Below, one piece after another: positions 42,428 to 50,935 of a stretch of 64,000 nt of DNA; the first letter of the stretch is position 1; each line of letters starts with the position of its first letter. Made by a program: the position numbers and the translations under genes. Source of the DNA: Coprococcus phoceensis (GTDB taxonomy: Bacteria > Bacillota > Clostridia > Lachnospirales > Lachnospiraceae); assembly GCF_900104635.1 (NCBI RefSeq), contig NZ_FNWC01000006.1, forward strand, positions 482,011-546,010, written 5' to 3'. Under the pieces are notes generated by a model, which saw only the letters and a program-made list of their open reading frames with translations, was not told where the DNA came from and made no database searches.

Positions 42428-44313
42428 GTATGTGGAAACTGGCATTCAAAAATTTCAAAGAAAGTCTGAAAAACTATCTTTCGCTCATGGTATCATTGGC
42501 ATTCACAGTTTTGATTCTTCTGAATTTTCAAAATGTGATTGATTCGGGGATTCTGGATGGACTTGGAAAAACGAATCGAGAAAATGCAGAGTTCGTCATT
42601 CAGGCAGTCACGTTTGTATTAATTTGTTTTATGCTATTTTTTATATGGTATTCCACGAGTGTATTTCTTACAAAAAAGAAAAAGGAAATCGGAATTTATG
42701 CATTTATGGGATTGACGAATCAAAAAATCGGGAAGTTATATATGATAGAGACTTCGATGACAGGCCTTTTATCACTGGCGCTTGGACTTGGAGTCGGCAC
42801 CTTGACAGCGCGTCTTTTCCAAATGATTATGATGAAGCTATCTGACATTACGGTGGAGGTTTTTAACAGTATTTCGCTCAAATCAATCTTGACAGTTTCT
42901 GCCTGTTACGTGGTCATATATGTGATTTTTGCGGTCAAAGGCTATGTCAATATCGTGAGAAGCAGTGTGTTGGAGATGATTTCTGCCAGCAGAAAAAATG
43001 AGTATGTCAGACAGCATCCGGTAATTCTGCTTGTAAAAACGGTTCTCGGAGTTGCCGCACTTTCAACAGGATATTACCTAGCGATTGTCAAAGGTGGAAT
43101 GGAAGTATTTAGAAATACATTATCCGCAGTTGTGTTTGTTACGATTGGAGTTTACCTTGTGTTTGGTGGTCTGATTCCGATTATTTTTCAGGGTATTACA
43201 AAGAGAAAATCATTTCTTTATAAAAAACAGAGAACGCTTTGGGTGAATAATATCGTATTTCGCATGAAGAGAAATTATCGGACATATGCAATTGTATCTG
43301 TTTTAATGTTGTGTTCAGTTACCGCACTGGCAGCAGGATTTGCGATGAAAGAGCGATATGACGGGATGGTACACTTCAGAAATACTTACACATATCAGGT
43401 GCTAAGTACAAGTGCGGGGAAATACAAAGAGTTTGAAAAATTAATTCAAAAGGATAACGATATTGTGTATGGAACAGAAGTGTCTATGATTCAATTAGAA
43501 CAATCCGAAATCAAGGCAAGGTGGAAATCCACTGGGTATGCAGTTTTATCGTATTCCAAAGTGAAAGAGGTGGCAAAAGAAGCAAATCTAAAATTTAATC
43601 TGAAAGAGCCGAAGGATGACGAATATATCAATGTAGATAAGTTGGTACTGCTGTCATTGATTACGGATAGGAAAGAGGACACTATAGAGATTCATGATAA
43701 GATCTATGAATGTGCAGATGTGACCACGGAGCCGTATCTTGGATATTTGCAGGAAATGACAGAATTTTATCTTGTCAATGATCATGAATATGAAAGGCTG
43801 AAAAATATTGGCGAAGAAGTTTATGTGTATAATTATAGAATTAAAGATGTAAAAAATTTTGAGGCTTCTGTAGCGGCGCTGCAAGGGAGTGCAGATTGTG
43901 CAGGATTGATTAAAATTGATCCTGATGATCAGGAAGCAAGCTGGATTCAGATTATTTATTCAGTGTGTATTTTCATGTTTATGGTATTCATACTTGCGAG
44001 TGGAAGTATCATTTTTGTGAAGATTTATAATGATGCATTTGAAGAGCGGGAACGATATGCTATCTTGAACAAAATCGGCGTGGGCAGCAGAACTGTAAAA
44101 AAAGAAATTGCGTGTGAACTTCGGTTTGCCTATTTGTCACCGTTCCTTGTGATGGCGATATCCTCTTATTTTTCTGTGAAAGCATTAGGAAATATGATGC
44201 GCACAGAACTACTTGAAATCAACATTTTAAGTGTTGTGATCATAGGAATTTTCTTCCTTATATGTTATCTGTTCTCAGTGTCGGTCTACATGAAAAATAT
44301 AAAAATGAAGTAG
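42424..44313 (+). CDS. BceB-like ABC transporter permease
   Basis: 629 residues with about ten membrane segments: four near the N-terminus, FtsX-type blocks, a ~200-residue extracellular domain (about 310-510) between TM7 and TM8, and three segments at the end. This is the BceB layout rather than MacB. The large outside domain is where the antibiotic-target complex is recognised in characterised relatives. The gene is intact. Confidence 0.92.
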   Translation: MSMWKLAFKNFKESLKNYLSLMVSLAFTVLILLNFQNVIDSGILDGLGKTNRENAEFVIQAVTFVLICFMLFFIWYSTSVFLTKKKKEIGIYAFMGLTNQKIGKLYMIETSMTGLLSLALGLGVGTLTARLFQMIMMKLSDITVEVFNSISLKSILTVSACYVVIYVIFAVKGYVNIVRSSVLEMISASRKNEYVRQHPVILLVKTVLGVAALSTGYYLAIVKGGMEVFRNTLSAVVFVTIGVYLVFGGLIPIIFQGITKRKSFLYKKQRTLWVNNIVFRMKRNYRTYAIVSVLMLCSVTALAAGFAMKERYDGMVHFRNTYTYQVLSTSAGKYKEFEKLIQKDNDIVYGTEVSMIQLEQSEIKARWKSTGYAVLSYSKVKEVAKEANLKFNLKEPKDDEYINVDKLVLLSLITDRKEDTIEIHDKIYECADVTTEPYLGYLQEMTEFYLVNDHEYERLKNIGEEVYVYNYRIKDVKNFEASVAALQGSADCAGLIKIDPDDQEASWIQIIYSVCIFMFMVFILASGSIIFVKIYNDAFEERERYAILNKIGVGSRTVKKEIACELRFAYLSPFLVMAISSYFSVKALGNMMRTELLEINILSVVIIGIFFLICYLFSVSVYMKNIKMK

Positions 44314-44392
44314 ATATTGCCTACCTATCTGCAACATGTTAAACTAAGAGTAGTAATATACTCTAGGACATAACTAACAGGAGAGAGCAGAT

Positions 44393-45751
44393 ATGAAGAA
44401 CGGAATGGAAAATGCCGTTTGGCAGATGAAACAAAAAGAAGAGGACGGATTGAATTATATTTACTCCCAGACGTATAACTTTGTCTATCTACGTGCGAAA
44501 AGTATTTTGAAAAATGAGGAAGATATCAAGCTGTTTATGCAGACGGTGTATGTGGATTTATATCGGTCTGCAGATGAGATACAGCTGGATAATTTATATG
44601 AATGGCTCGGAAAGCATGTGTATCGGATTGGATGCGAGCATTTTAAAAAGAGAAAAGAAAGAGAAGCAGCTTTTGTGGAGATGGAAGAGGAAGAGCTGAA
44701 TCCGAAGCAAAAGCAGCATCTGAATGAGAATGTAGATGTTATCAGCAAAAGTTTGGAGCAGCTTCCGGATTTGTATCAGGCAACTCTGTTTGCATTTTAT
44801 TTTGATTATTTGAAAATGGATGAGATTGCGGACCTGATGGACTGTAGTGTGGGCGTGATCATTAACCGATTGAATTATACAAGAAAATATTTCAAAAAAG
44901 CGATAGAGAATGCATGGGAAGAGCGTGGTGAGAGCAAGGAAGGCTGTGATACATTTTCTGTGGAGGCGGTTTGTCTGGCACTTCGCAAATGGGGAGTTGA
45001 ACATTGCCTCGGTATAACCAGTGCGCAAAATATATATTATAATATCTGCAAGACACTTGATCTGCACGGACATTCTATTTCTCTGAGCGGAAAAGAATTT
45101 GCAGGTGTGAAAAAGACGGTTGTCTATTATAAAGCAGACGATTGGAATCCGATACAGGAAGAGATTATTATACATGGGAAAAAGAAAAGGTTGGATAAAA
45201 GGCTTGCTGTCTGTCTGGCAGGAGCGGCAGTGGTACTTGCGATTGTCGCAGTAGTGATTGCCGTGGTGGTGAATCGTCCGGAAAAGAAAAAGCCGTCATC
45301 AGAAGAGCCGAAAGTGACTAAAGAACAGAATAGTTCCAAAAAAGAGGAGCAAAAACAGGAAAATACGGATGCGAAGGAGCCGGAAGATCAGACGAATGGA
45401 ACAGTAGACGAACCTGTGAGCGAGCCGGCGGATCAACAGACGGATGAATCTGCAGACGAACCGGCAAGTGAGCCGGCAGAGACAGATTATATTTTCCCGA
45501 ACAGTGGGACAACAGAACTGACAAGAGAAGAGGTTCAAGGACATACAAAAGAGGAATTACGCATTGCTAGAAATGAGATTTATGCAAGACATGGTGCAAT
45601 CTTCGGAGTAGATGATCTGGATGCATATTTCCAAAGTAAATCATGGTATACACCTACACTTTCGATCAGTGAGCTGCTGGATACAGTAGAATTGAGCATG
45701 GTAGAGGAAAACAATATCAGCCTGATCAGCGAGATTGAATCGGGAATGTAG
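44393..45751 (+). CDS. membrane-anchored ECF-type sigma factor with extracellular YARHG domain
   Basis: 452 residues. About 19-88 resembles sigma region 2 (YNFVYLRAKSILKNEEDIKLFMQTVYVDLY) and 115-168 region 4 (LPDLYQATLFAFYFDYLKMDEIADLMDCSVGVIINRL), a recognisable helix-turn-helix. Residues 185-262 are an unassigned cytosolic segment. A Lys/Arg-flanked hydrophobic helix at 271-293 is the only membrane segment and predicts the rest outside: a charged, Glu/Pro/Ala-rich linker with EPxSEPA repeats (300-365), then a YARHG domain (386-421, RNEIYARHGAIFG). GGAGAG precedes the ATG. Sigma activity would require release or contact at the membrane; an anti-sigma gene is absent. A bacteriohemerythrin gene follows after 32 bases. 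Confidence 0.85.
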   Translation: MKNGMENAVWQMKQKEEDGLNYIYSQTYNFVYLRAKSILKNEEDIKLFMQTVYVDLYRSADEIQLDNLYEWLGKHVYRIGCEHFKKRKEREAAFVEMEEEELNPKQKQHLNENVDVISKSLEQLPDLYQATLFAFYFDYLKMDEIADLMDCSVGVIINRLNYTRKYFKKAIENAWEERGESKEGCDTFSVEAVCLALRKWGVEHCLGITSAQNIYYNICKTLDLHGHSISLSGKEFAGVKKTVVYYKADDWNPIQEEIIIHGKKKRLDKRLAVCLAGAAVVLAIVAVVIAVVVNRPEKKKPSSEEPKVTKEQNSSKKEEQKQENTDAKEPEDQTNGTVDEPVSEPADQQTDESADEPASEPAETDYIFPNSGTTELTREEVQGHTKEELRIARNEIYARHGAIFGVDDLDAYFQSKSWYTPTLSISELLDTVELSMVEENNISLISEIESGM

Positions 45752-45783
45752 TGTAAATATAATAATGAAAGGGAGTAAACACA

Positions 45784-46209
45784 ATGTATAATGTAGAATT
45801 TGATGAAAGCTTAGTAACAGGGAATGAGATGATTGATGAACAACACAAAGAACTGATTGGGAAAATTCAGGATTTGCTTAGAAGTTGTGAAAAAGGAAGT
45901 GAAAAAGCAACAGCAGTAAAGATGCTCAATTATCTGGCAACATATACGGATTATCACTTCAAGGAAGAGGAAAAACTTCAGGAAAAGATTGAATATCCGG
46001 GAATAAAAGAACACAAAGAAAAACACAAAGAATTTGTGGAAGCAATCGATGATCTTCATGAGATGTTAGAGGAAGAGGAAGGACCATCGGATGCGTTTGT
46101 CGCACAGGTGAATAAAAGAGTGGTAGATTGGTTATTTGGACATATCAAAACATTTGACAGATCTGTTGCGGAATATAAAAATATGAGAAAGAACAGTGAA
46201 ATGATCTAA
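45784..46209 (+). CDS. bacteriohemerythrin
   Basis: 141 residues with the full set of di-iron ligands: His21 (IDEQHKEL), His58 and Glu62 (HFKEEE), His77, His81 (EHKEKH), His120 and Asp125 (GHIKTFD). It binds O2 reversibly in the cytoplasm, for delivery, storage or removal of oxygen in an anaerobe. AAAGGGAG lies before the ATG. The short distance from the membrane-bound sigma gene suggests co-expression. Confidence 0.95.
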   Translation: MYNVEFDESLVTGNEMIDEQHKELIGKIQDLLRSCEKGSEKATAVKMLNYLATYTDYHFKEEEKLQEKIEYPGIKEHKEKHKEFVEAIDDLHEMLEEEEGPSDAFVAQVNKRVVDWLFGHIKTFDRSVAEYKNMRKNSEMI

Positions 46210-46240
46210 TTCGAAGGTGTGGACAGTTCACGTCCTGATA

Positions 46241-46294
46241 AAAACAGCAATTGACATTGGCATGCTTGCATGTAGAATGGAGATTGCTGTTTTT
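46241..46294 (+). terminator. terminator after the bacteriohemerythrin gene
   Basis: AAAACAGCAAT (46241-46251) pairs with ATTGCTGTTTT (46283-46293) around an inner GCATG stem, followed by T. Confidence 0.75.
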
Positions 46295-46363
46295 GGATAT
46301 ATGAGCAGAGATTAAAAAGATAAGTGTAAAAATCTGTAAATTTTAAAAAAAATTAAAAATGTA

Positions 46364-46391
46364 TTGACAAATATAAAAATGATGATATAAT
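46364..46391 (+). promoter_or_regulatory. consensus promoter for the intergenic RNA
   Basis: TTGACA (46364-46369) and TATAAT (46386-46391), both perfect, 16-bp spacer. No open reading frame worth the name follows before the terminator at 46718, so it probably drives a non-coding RNA. Confidence 0.85.
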
Positions 46392-46397
46392 GACGGT

Positions 46398-46755
46398 ATA
46401 AACAAAATAAATAAAGTTAATAACAGATAAAAATATCTTTTTATTAAATTTATTTATTGTTGGTAAGAGCTTTGAAGATATCGGAATCGGAGAGGCAAAT
46501 CTATAACAGGAGGTACGGACCACCAGAATAGTAAGAGAATGAGGACTTCACTCATAAGAAAAACCATTATAGTTTCGGAATTCGGATTTGCAAGACACGG
46601 TTGGTTAGTGAGAATGTCAATTCTTATTAAGGATTGTGGAAGCAGATGTTAGAAAGAGAAATGAAAAGATGGGAAAATGAAGAAAGGGTAAAAGAATGAT
46701 TGAAGAATCGAAGTAAGAAGGAGTATTGATTAGAAGATAATTGATACTCCTTTTT
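46398..46755 (+). ncRNA. candidate structured non-coding RNA (~358 nt), family unknown
   Basis: The stretch between a perfect promoter and a strong terminator has no gene but many stems. AATAAATAAA/TTTATTTATT (46406-46415 with 46449-46458) encloses ATAAAAA/TTTTTAT (46427-46433 with 46438-46444). GGAGGT/ACCACC (46509-46524), ATGAG/CTCAT (46539-46555) and AGTGAGAAT/ATTCTTATT (46607-46628) are local hairpins. GCAAATC (46495-46501) can pair with GATTTGC (46585-46591), enclosing two of them. I cannot assign an Rfam family from memory. The next gene on this strand is fabH, beyond a terminator, so a riboswitch is unlikely. Confidence 0.55.
46718..46755 (+). terminator. strong intrinsic terminator of the intergenic RNA
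   Basis: AAGGAGTATTGATTA (46718-46732) pairs with TAATTGATACTCCTT (46738-46752) along 15 positions with two wobbles, loop GAAGA, T-run to 46755. Confidence 0.88.
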
Positions 46756-46770
46756 ACGATTTCTGAAAAT

Positions 46771-46808
46771 AAAAAAATACAGAAACCCTTGTATATCAAA
46801 GGCTTCTG
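46771..46808 (-). terminator. terminator of the minus-strand tRNA-Leu
   Basis: On the minus strand CAGAA-x-CCTT pairs with AAGG-xx-TTCTG (plus 46780-46808), followed by a T-run (A-run on plus, 46771-46777). Confidence 0.7.
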
Positions 46809-46821
46809 CATCTTAGTTATA

Positions 46822-46904
46822 TGCGGAAAATGGGACTTGAACCCACACGTGGTAACCCACACTAGAACCTGAATCTAGCTCGTCTGCCATTCCGACATTT
46901 CCGC
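46822..46904 (-). tRNA. tRNA-Leu (CAG)
   Basis: 83 nt class II tRNA on the minus strand. Acceptor GCGGAAA/TTTTCCGC region, anticodon arm CTAGA-TTCAGGT-TCTAG giving CAG, long extra arm TGTGGGTTACCACG, T-arm GTGGGTTCAAGTCCCAT, discriminator A. CCA not encoded. Confidence 0.93.
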
Positions 46905-47016
46905 TAACAAAAAATATATTACCACAAAAATGTGTGTATGGCAATAGAAAATATGATAATATACAAAAAAACTTGAATGAAACGTGTTGATATTTCACAC
47001 AATGTCAAGCTTTCTC

Positions 47017-47044
47017 TTGACAAATATTTTTTTGATGATATACT
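47017..47044 (+). promoter_or_regulatory. sigma-A promoter of the fatty acid synthesis operon
   Basis: TTGACA (47017-47022) and TATACT (47039-47044) with a 16-bp spacer, 68 bases before the fabH ATG. Confidence 0.8.
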
Positions 47045-47056
47045 TTGAATATCAAA
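47044..47056. promoter_or_regulatory. FabT-like operator
   Basis: TTTGAATATCAAA is a palindrome of arms TTTGA and TCAAA, starting at the last base of the -10 box. FabT of streptococci and enterococci binds TTTGA-N-TCAAA-type sequences at fab promoters, and a MarR-family gene closes this same operon. Binding here would block the promoter. Confidence 0.6.
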
Positions 47057-47111
47057 ATACTTTAGAATAAAAATATAAGAAAACAAAAACAATATAGTTT
47101 GGAGAAAAATA

Positions 47112-48035
47112 ATGATAGGAAAAATAAGTGGAACGGGTTCTTATGTACCGTCAAGGTATCTGGATAATCATAATCTGTCCCAGATAGTGGATACCTCGGA
47201 TGAGTGGATTCAAGAGCGAACAGGAATAATCAGGAGACATATTGTGGAGGCAGACACGACGGTTTCGATGGCGGCACAAGCCGCGGAAAAAGCGTTGGAA
47301 TCGGCAAAGATGCTGCCGGAAGAAATCGATTTGTTGATTGTGTCTACGATTTCTTCGAATGTGATTCTGCCCTGCACGGCGTGTGAAGTGCAAAAGCAGA
47401 TTCATGCAGTACATGCGACCTGTTTTGATCTGAATGCAGCCTGTACGGGATTTTTGTTTGCATATAATACGGCGCAGGCTTATATCGCAAGCGGCATGTA
47501 TAAAAATGTACTGGTGATCGGGGCAGAGAGTTTATCGAGCCTCGTGGACTGGAAAGACAGAAGCACCTGTATCTTGTTTGGAGATGGAGCGGGGGCAGTG
47601 GTACTCAGGGCAGAAGAGGGAGAGTCATACCATATGGTGACACATTCCGATGGGAGCAAGGGAGAAGCGCTGACGTGCGACACAGGCTCGTTTATGAAAA
47701 TGGATGGGCAGGAGGTCTTTAAATTTGCAGTAAGACAGGTTCCTGCTTGCATCGCAGAAGTGATGGAACACAATCACTTAATGGCAGAAGATATTGACTA
47801 TTTTATATTACATCAGGCAAACCGGCGGATTGTGGAGGCGGTTGCCAAAAGGATGAAGGTAGAGCTGACAAAATTTCCGATGAATCTGCAGGAGTATGGA
47901 AATACATCTTCTGCCAGTATTCCGTTATTGTTAGACGAGATGAATCGGGAAGGCAGACTAAAGAAAGGGCAAAAGCTTGTCCTGGCAGGATTTGGAGCAG
48001 GACTCTCGTGGGGAGCAAGCTTGTTAGAGTGGTAA
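47112..48035 (+). CDS. fabH: 3-oxoacyl-[acyl-carrier-protein] synthase III
   Basis: 307 residues, slightly short for FabH. Cys-His-Asn triad in DLNAACTGFLFAYN, ILHQANRRIVE and YGNTSSASIPLLL. It condenses acetyl-CoA (or branched starters) with malonyl-ACP to begin each fatty acid. First gene of a twelve-gene operon that continues to 57693 with gaps mostly under 65 bases. Confidence 0.95.
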   Translation: MIGKISGTGSYVPSRYLDNHNLSQIVDTSDEWIQERTGIIRRHIVEADTTVSMAAQAAEKALESAKMLPEEIDLLIVSTISSNVILPCTACEVQKQIHAVHATCFDLNAACTGFLFAYNTAQAYIASGMYKNVLVIGAESLSSLVDWKDRSTCILFGDGAGAVVLRAEEGESYHMVTHSDGSKGEALTCDTGSFMKMDGQEVFKFAVRQVPACIAEVMEHNHLMAEDIDYFILHQANRRIVEAVAKRMKVELTKFPMNLQEYGNTSSASIPLLLDEMNREGRLKKGQKLVLAGFGAGLSWGASLLEW

Positions 48036-48097
48036 TTTCCCTTTGGGATTACATAAAAACAGAATCAAAAATAAGTGAGATAAAAGGAGAAAAAAAG

Positions 48098-48316
48098 ATG
48101 TTAGAGAAAGTAAAAGAAATTGTAGCAGATTCATTGGGAGCGGATGTAGAGACACTTACAGAGGCGACTTCTTTTAAAGAAGATTTGGGAGCAGATTCGT
48201 TAGATTTATTCGAGATGGTAATGGCGTTTGAGGAAGAGTTTGAAAAAGAGATTCCATCAGAAGATTTAGAACAATTAACAACCATTGGAGCGGTGGTAGC
48301 ATATTTGGAAAAATAG
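48098..48316 (+). CDS. acpP: acyl carrier protein
   Basis: ATG 48098 follows AAAGGAG; 72 residues. The phosphopantetheine serine is Ser34 in EDLGADSLDLFEM. Acidic helical bundle; carries growing acyl chains for the enzymes encoded around it. Confidence 0.96.
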   Translation: MLEKVKEIVADSLGADVETLTEATSFKEDLGADSLDLFEMVMAFEEEFEKEIPSEDLEQLTTIGAVVAYLEK

Positions 48317-48328
48317 AAAAGGAACAAG

Positions 48329-49270
48329 ATGATGAAGACAGAGATCACAAAGTTATTAGGAATTGAATATCCAATCATTCAAGGTGGTATGGCCTGGGTT
48401 GCAGAATACCATCTTGCTGCCGCCGTATCAGAAGCCGGAGGTCTGGGACTGATTGGAGCAGCAAGTGCGCCGCCAGAATGGGTGCGTGAGCAGATCAGAG
48501 AAGTGAAGAAGCTTACAGACAAGCCATTTGGTGTGAATATTATGCTTATGAGTCCGAATGCGGACGAGGTGGCAAAGATTATTGTCGAGGAAGGAGTCCC
48601 TGTTGTGACGACGGGGGCTGGGAATCCTGAAAAATATATGCAGATGTGGAAAGCGGCGGGGGTGAAAGTGATTCCGGTTGTCGCATCGGTAGCAATGGCA
48701 AAGCGGATGGAGCGCTGCGGGGCAGATGCGATTGTGGCAGAAGGGACAGAAGCCGGAGGTCATATCGGAGAGAATACGACGATGGTTCTGGTGCCTCAGA
48801 TTGTAGATGCGGTTTCAATTCCGGTCATCGCAGCCGGAGGAATCGCGGATGGAAGAGGAATTGCCGCAGTGTTTCTGCTGGGAGCAAGAGCAGTTCAGAT
48901 GGGAACACATTTTGTAGTGACAAAAGAGTCTCAGGTGCATGAAAATTATAAAAAATGTATTTTAAAGGCAAAGGATATTGATTCGAGAGTGACAGGCAGA
49001 ACAACCGGTCATCCGGTGCGTGCACTTCGAAACCAGATGACAAAAGAGTATCTTCGTCTGGAAAAAGAAGGAGCCTCTTTTGAAGAGTTGGAGCTGCTTA
49101 CGCTTGGAGGTCTGCGAAAGGCAGTAGTAGAAGGCGATGTTGTACACGGGAGTGTGATGGCAGGTCAGATTGCAGGAATGGTCAAAGAAGAGATGACCTG
49201 CAGAGAACTGATTGAAAAACTGGTGAGGGAGACAGATTCATTGATGAAAGGAACCGGCTTTTATGAGTAA
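48329..49270 (+). CDS. fabK: enoyl-[acyl-carrier-protein] reductase II (FMN)
   Basis: 313 residues with TIM-barrel, nitronate monooxygenase-like sequence: GIEYPIIQGGMAWVAE, VTTGAGNP, GTEAGGHIGENTT and PVIAAGGIADGRGIAA, ARAVQMGT. These are the FMN-binding blocks of FabK. It carries out the last reduction of each elongation cycle and replaces FabI. A second in-frame ATG at 48332 is equally possible. Overlaps fabD by eight bases. Confidence 0.93.
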   Translation: MMKTEITKLLGIEYPIIQGGMAWVAEYHLAAAVSEAGGLGLIGAASAPPEWVREQIREVKKLTDKPFGVNIMLMSPNADEVAKIIVEEGVPVVTTGAGNPEKYMQMWKAAGVKVIPVVASVAMAKRMERCGADAIVAEGTEAGGHIGENTTMVLVPQIVDAVSIPVIAAGGIADGRGIAAVFLLGARAVQMGTHFVVTKESQVHENYKKCILKAKDIDSRVTGRTTGHPVRALRNQMTKEYLRLEKEGASFEELELLTLGGLRKAVVEGDVVHGSVMAGQIAGMVKEEMTCRELIEKLVRETDSLMKGTGFYE

Positions 49271-50195
49271 GACAGCATTTATTTTCCCGGGGCAGGGCGT
49301 ACAGAAAGCCGGCATGGGAAAAGATTTTTATGAAAATAGTGAAGTGGCAAGATACATTTACGATACCGCAACGGAAGCATTGCAGCTTGATATGAGGAAA
49401 CTTTGTTTTGAAGAAAATGCGAAGCTTGACAGGACAGAATATACACAGGCAGCGCTTGTAGCTACCTGTCTTGCGATGGCGAGGGTGTTGGAAAGCAAAG
49501 GAATCAGACCGGATGTGACCGCGGGATTAAGTCTTGGTGAGTACTGTGCCGTGGCGATGGCAGGAGGAATTAATGACCAAGATGCTATTATGGCGGTAAG
49601 GCAGAGAGGAATTTTGATGCAGGAGGCAGTACCGTTGGGAGTCGGGGCAATGGCAGCGATTCTTGGAATGTCAGGAGAAGCGGTAGAGGCTGTCTTAGAG
49701 GAGATACCAGATGTATTTGTTGCAAATTACAATTGTCCGGGACAGATTGTGATTACCGGAAAGGCGGAAGCGGTTCGGAAAGCAAATGAGGCGCTGTTGT
49801 CCAGTGGCGCTAAAAGAGCGATTTTACTGAATGTAAGCGGACCATTTCATTCGCCGTTTTTGAAAGAAGCAGGAGAAAAATTAGGAAAAGTTTTAGAGGG
49901 AATTTCGTTCAAAGAGCTGGAAAGACCATATGTTACAAATGTGACTGCGCAGTATGTCACAGATATTGAGGATACGAAACCTCTTTTGGAGAAGCAGGTA
50001 TATTCTTCTGTGAGATGGCAGCAAAGTGTGGAACAAATGATTGCGGACGGTGTGGATATGTTTGTGGAAATTGGTCCGGGCAAGACGCTTGCAGGATTTA
50101 TACGTAAAATCAATAAAGAAGTGAAGGTTTTCCATGTCAGTGAGTGGGAAGATGTGGAAAAGATAGGAGAAAATATATGTTACAGGGGAAAATAG
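49263..50195 (+). CDS. fabD: malonyl-CoA:ACP transacylase
   Basis: 310 residues. FPGQGVQKAGMGKDFYE at the start, nucleophile Ser in GLSLGEYCA, NVSGPFHSPFL (His) and EIGPGKTLAGFI. It loads malonyl groups on ACP. Its end overlaps the fabG start (50177). Confidence 0.96.
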   Translation: MSKTAFIFPGQGVQKAGMGKDFYENSEVARYIYDTATEALQLDMRKLCFEENAKLDRTEYTQAALVATCLAMARVLESKGIRPDVTAGLSLGEYCAVAMAGGINDQDAIMAVRQRGILMQEAVPLGVGAMAAILGMSGEAVEAVLEEIPDVFVANYNCPGQIVITGKAEAVRKANEALLSSGAKRAILLNVSGPFHSPFLKEAGEKLGKVLEGISFKELERPYVTNVTAQYVTDIEDTKPLLEKQVYSSVRWQQSVEQMIADGVDMFVEIGPGKTLAGFIRKINKEVKVFHVSEWEDVEKIGENICYRGK

Positions 50196-50917
50196 CGGTC
50201 ATCACAGGGGCATCAAGAGGAATCGGCAAAGCGATTGCGGAAAGATTTGCATCAGAAGGTGCGTTTGTGATCATTAACTATAACGGTTCAAAGGAACATG
50301 CACAAGAAGTGAAGCGTGAAATCTTGGAGCATAGAGGAAATGCAGAAATTATGCAGTGCAATGTGGCTGATTTTGCGGCATGCGAGACATTTATCAAACA
50401 GATTGTGGATAAATATGGAAGAATTGATGTCCTTGTGAATAATGCGGGCATCACAAAAGATGGTCTGCTGATGAGAATGTCAGAGGAGGCGTTTGATGAC
50501 GTGATTGCGACGAATCTGAAGGGAGCATTTCACTGTATCCGGTTCGCATCAAGATATATGATGAAACAGCGTCAGGGAAGAATTATCAATATGTCTTCGG
50601 TTGTAGGCGTTGCAGGGAATGTGGGACAGGCAAACTATGCAGCGTCCAAAGCCGGGCTGATCGGACTGACGAAGTCTGCTGCAAAAGAGCTTGCATCCAG
50701 AAATATTACGGTAAATGCGATTGCTCCGGGATTTATTCAGACTGAGATGACCGAGATTCTTTCAGATGCGGTGAAGGAAGAGACAAAGGCGAAAATTCCT
50801 CTTGGAACATTTGGAAGTCCAAAAGATGTGGCAAATGCGGCAGCATTTCTTGCGTCGGAGGAGGCCGGCTATATTACAGGGCAGGTGCTTCATGTAGACG
50901 GTGGAATGGTAATTTAA
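50177..50917 (+). CDS. fabG: 3-oxoacyl-[acyl-carrier-protein] reductase
   Basis: ATG 50177 (MLQGKIAVITGASRGIGKAI) follows AGGAGAA; 246 residues. SDR fold: TGASRGIG cofactor loop, NNAG, and Ser-Tyr-Lys in SSVVGVAGN...ANYAASKAG. Uses NADPH to reduce 3-oxoacyl-ACP. Starts inside fabD. Confidence 0.96.
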   Translation: MLQGKIAVITGASRGIGKAIAERFASEGAFVIINYNGSKEHAQEVKREILEHRGNAEIMQCNVADFAACETFIKQIVDKYGRIDVLVNNAGITKDGLLMRMSEEAFDDVIATNLKGAFHCIRFASRYMMKQRQGRIINMSSVVGVAGNVGQANYAASKAGLIGLTKSAAKELASRNITVNAIAPGFIQTEMTEILSDAVKEETKAKIPLGTFGSPKDVANAAAFLASEEAGYITGQVLHVDGGMVI

Positions 50918-50935
50918 AAGGAGGAGCAGGAGCGC

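Noticed and set aside
45127-45548. Long minus-strand frames opposite the sigma/YARHG gene
   Set aside because: They mirror the repetitive Glu/Pro/Ala linker codons and have no start signals.
46647-46699. Short plus-strand ORF (MLEREMKRWENEERVKE) inside the candidate RNA
   Set aside because: 17 codons, no ribosome binding site at a proper distance; it weakens but does not overturn the non-coding reading.
46617-46998. Minus-strand frames over the intergenic RNA and tRNA-Leu
   Set aside because: They translate the tRNA and terminators; no ribosome binding site.
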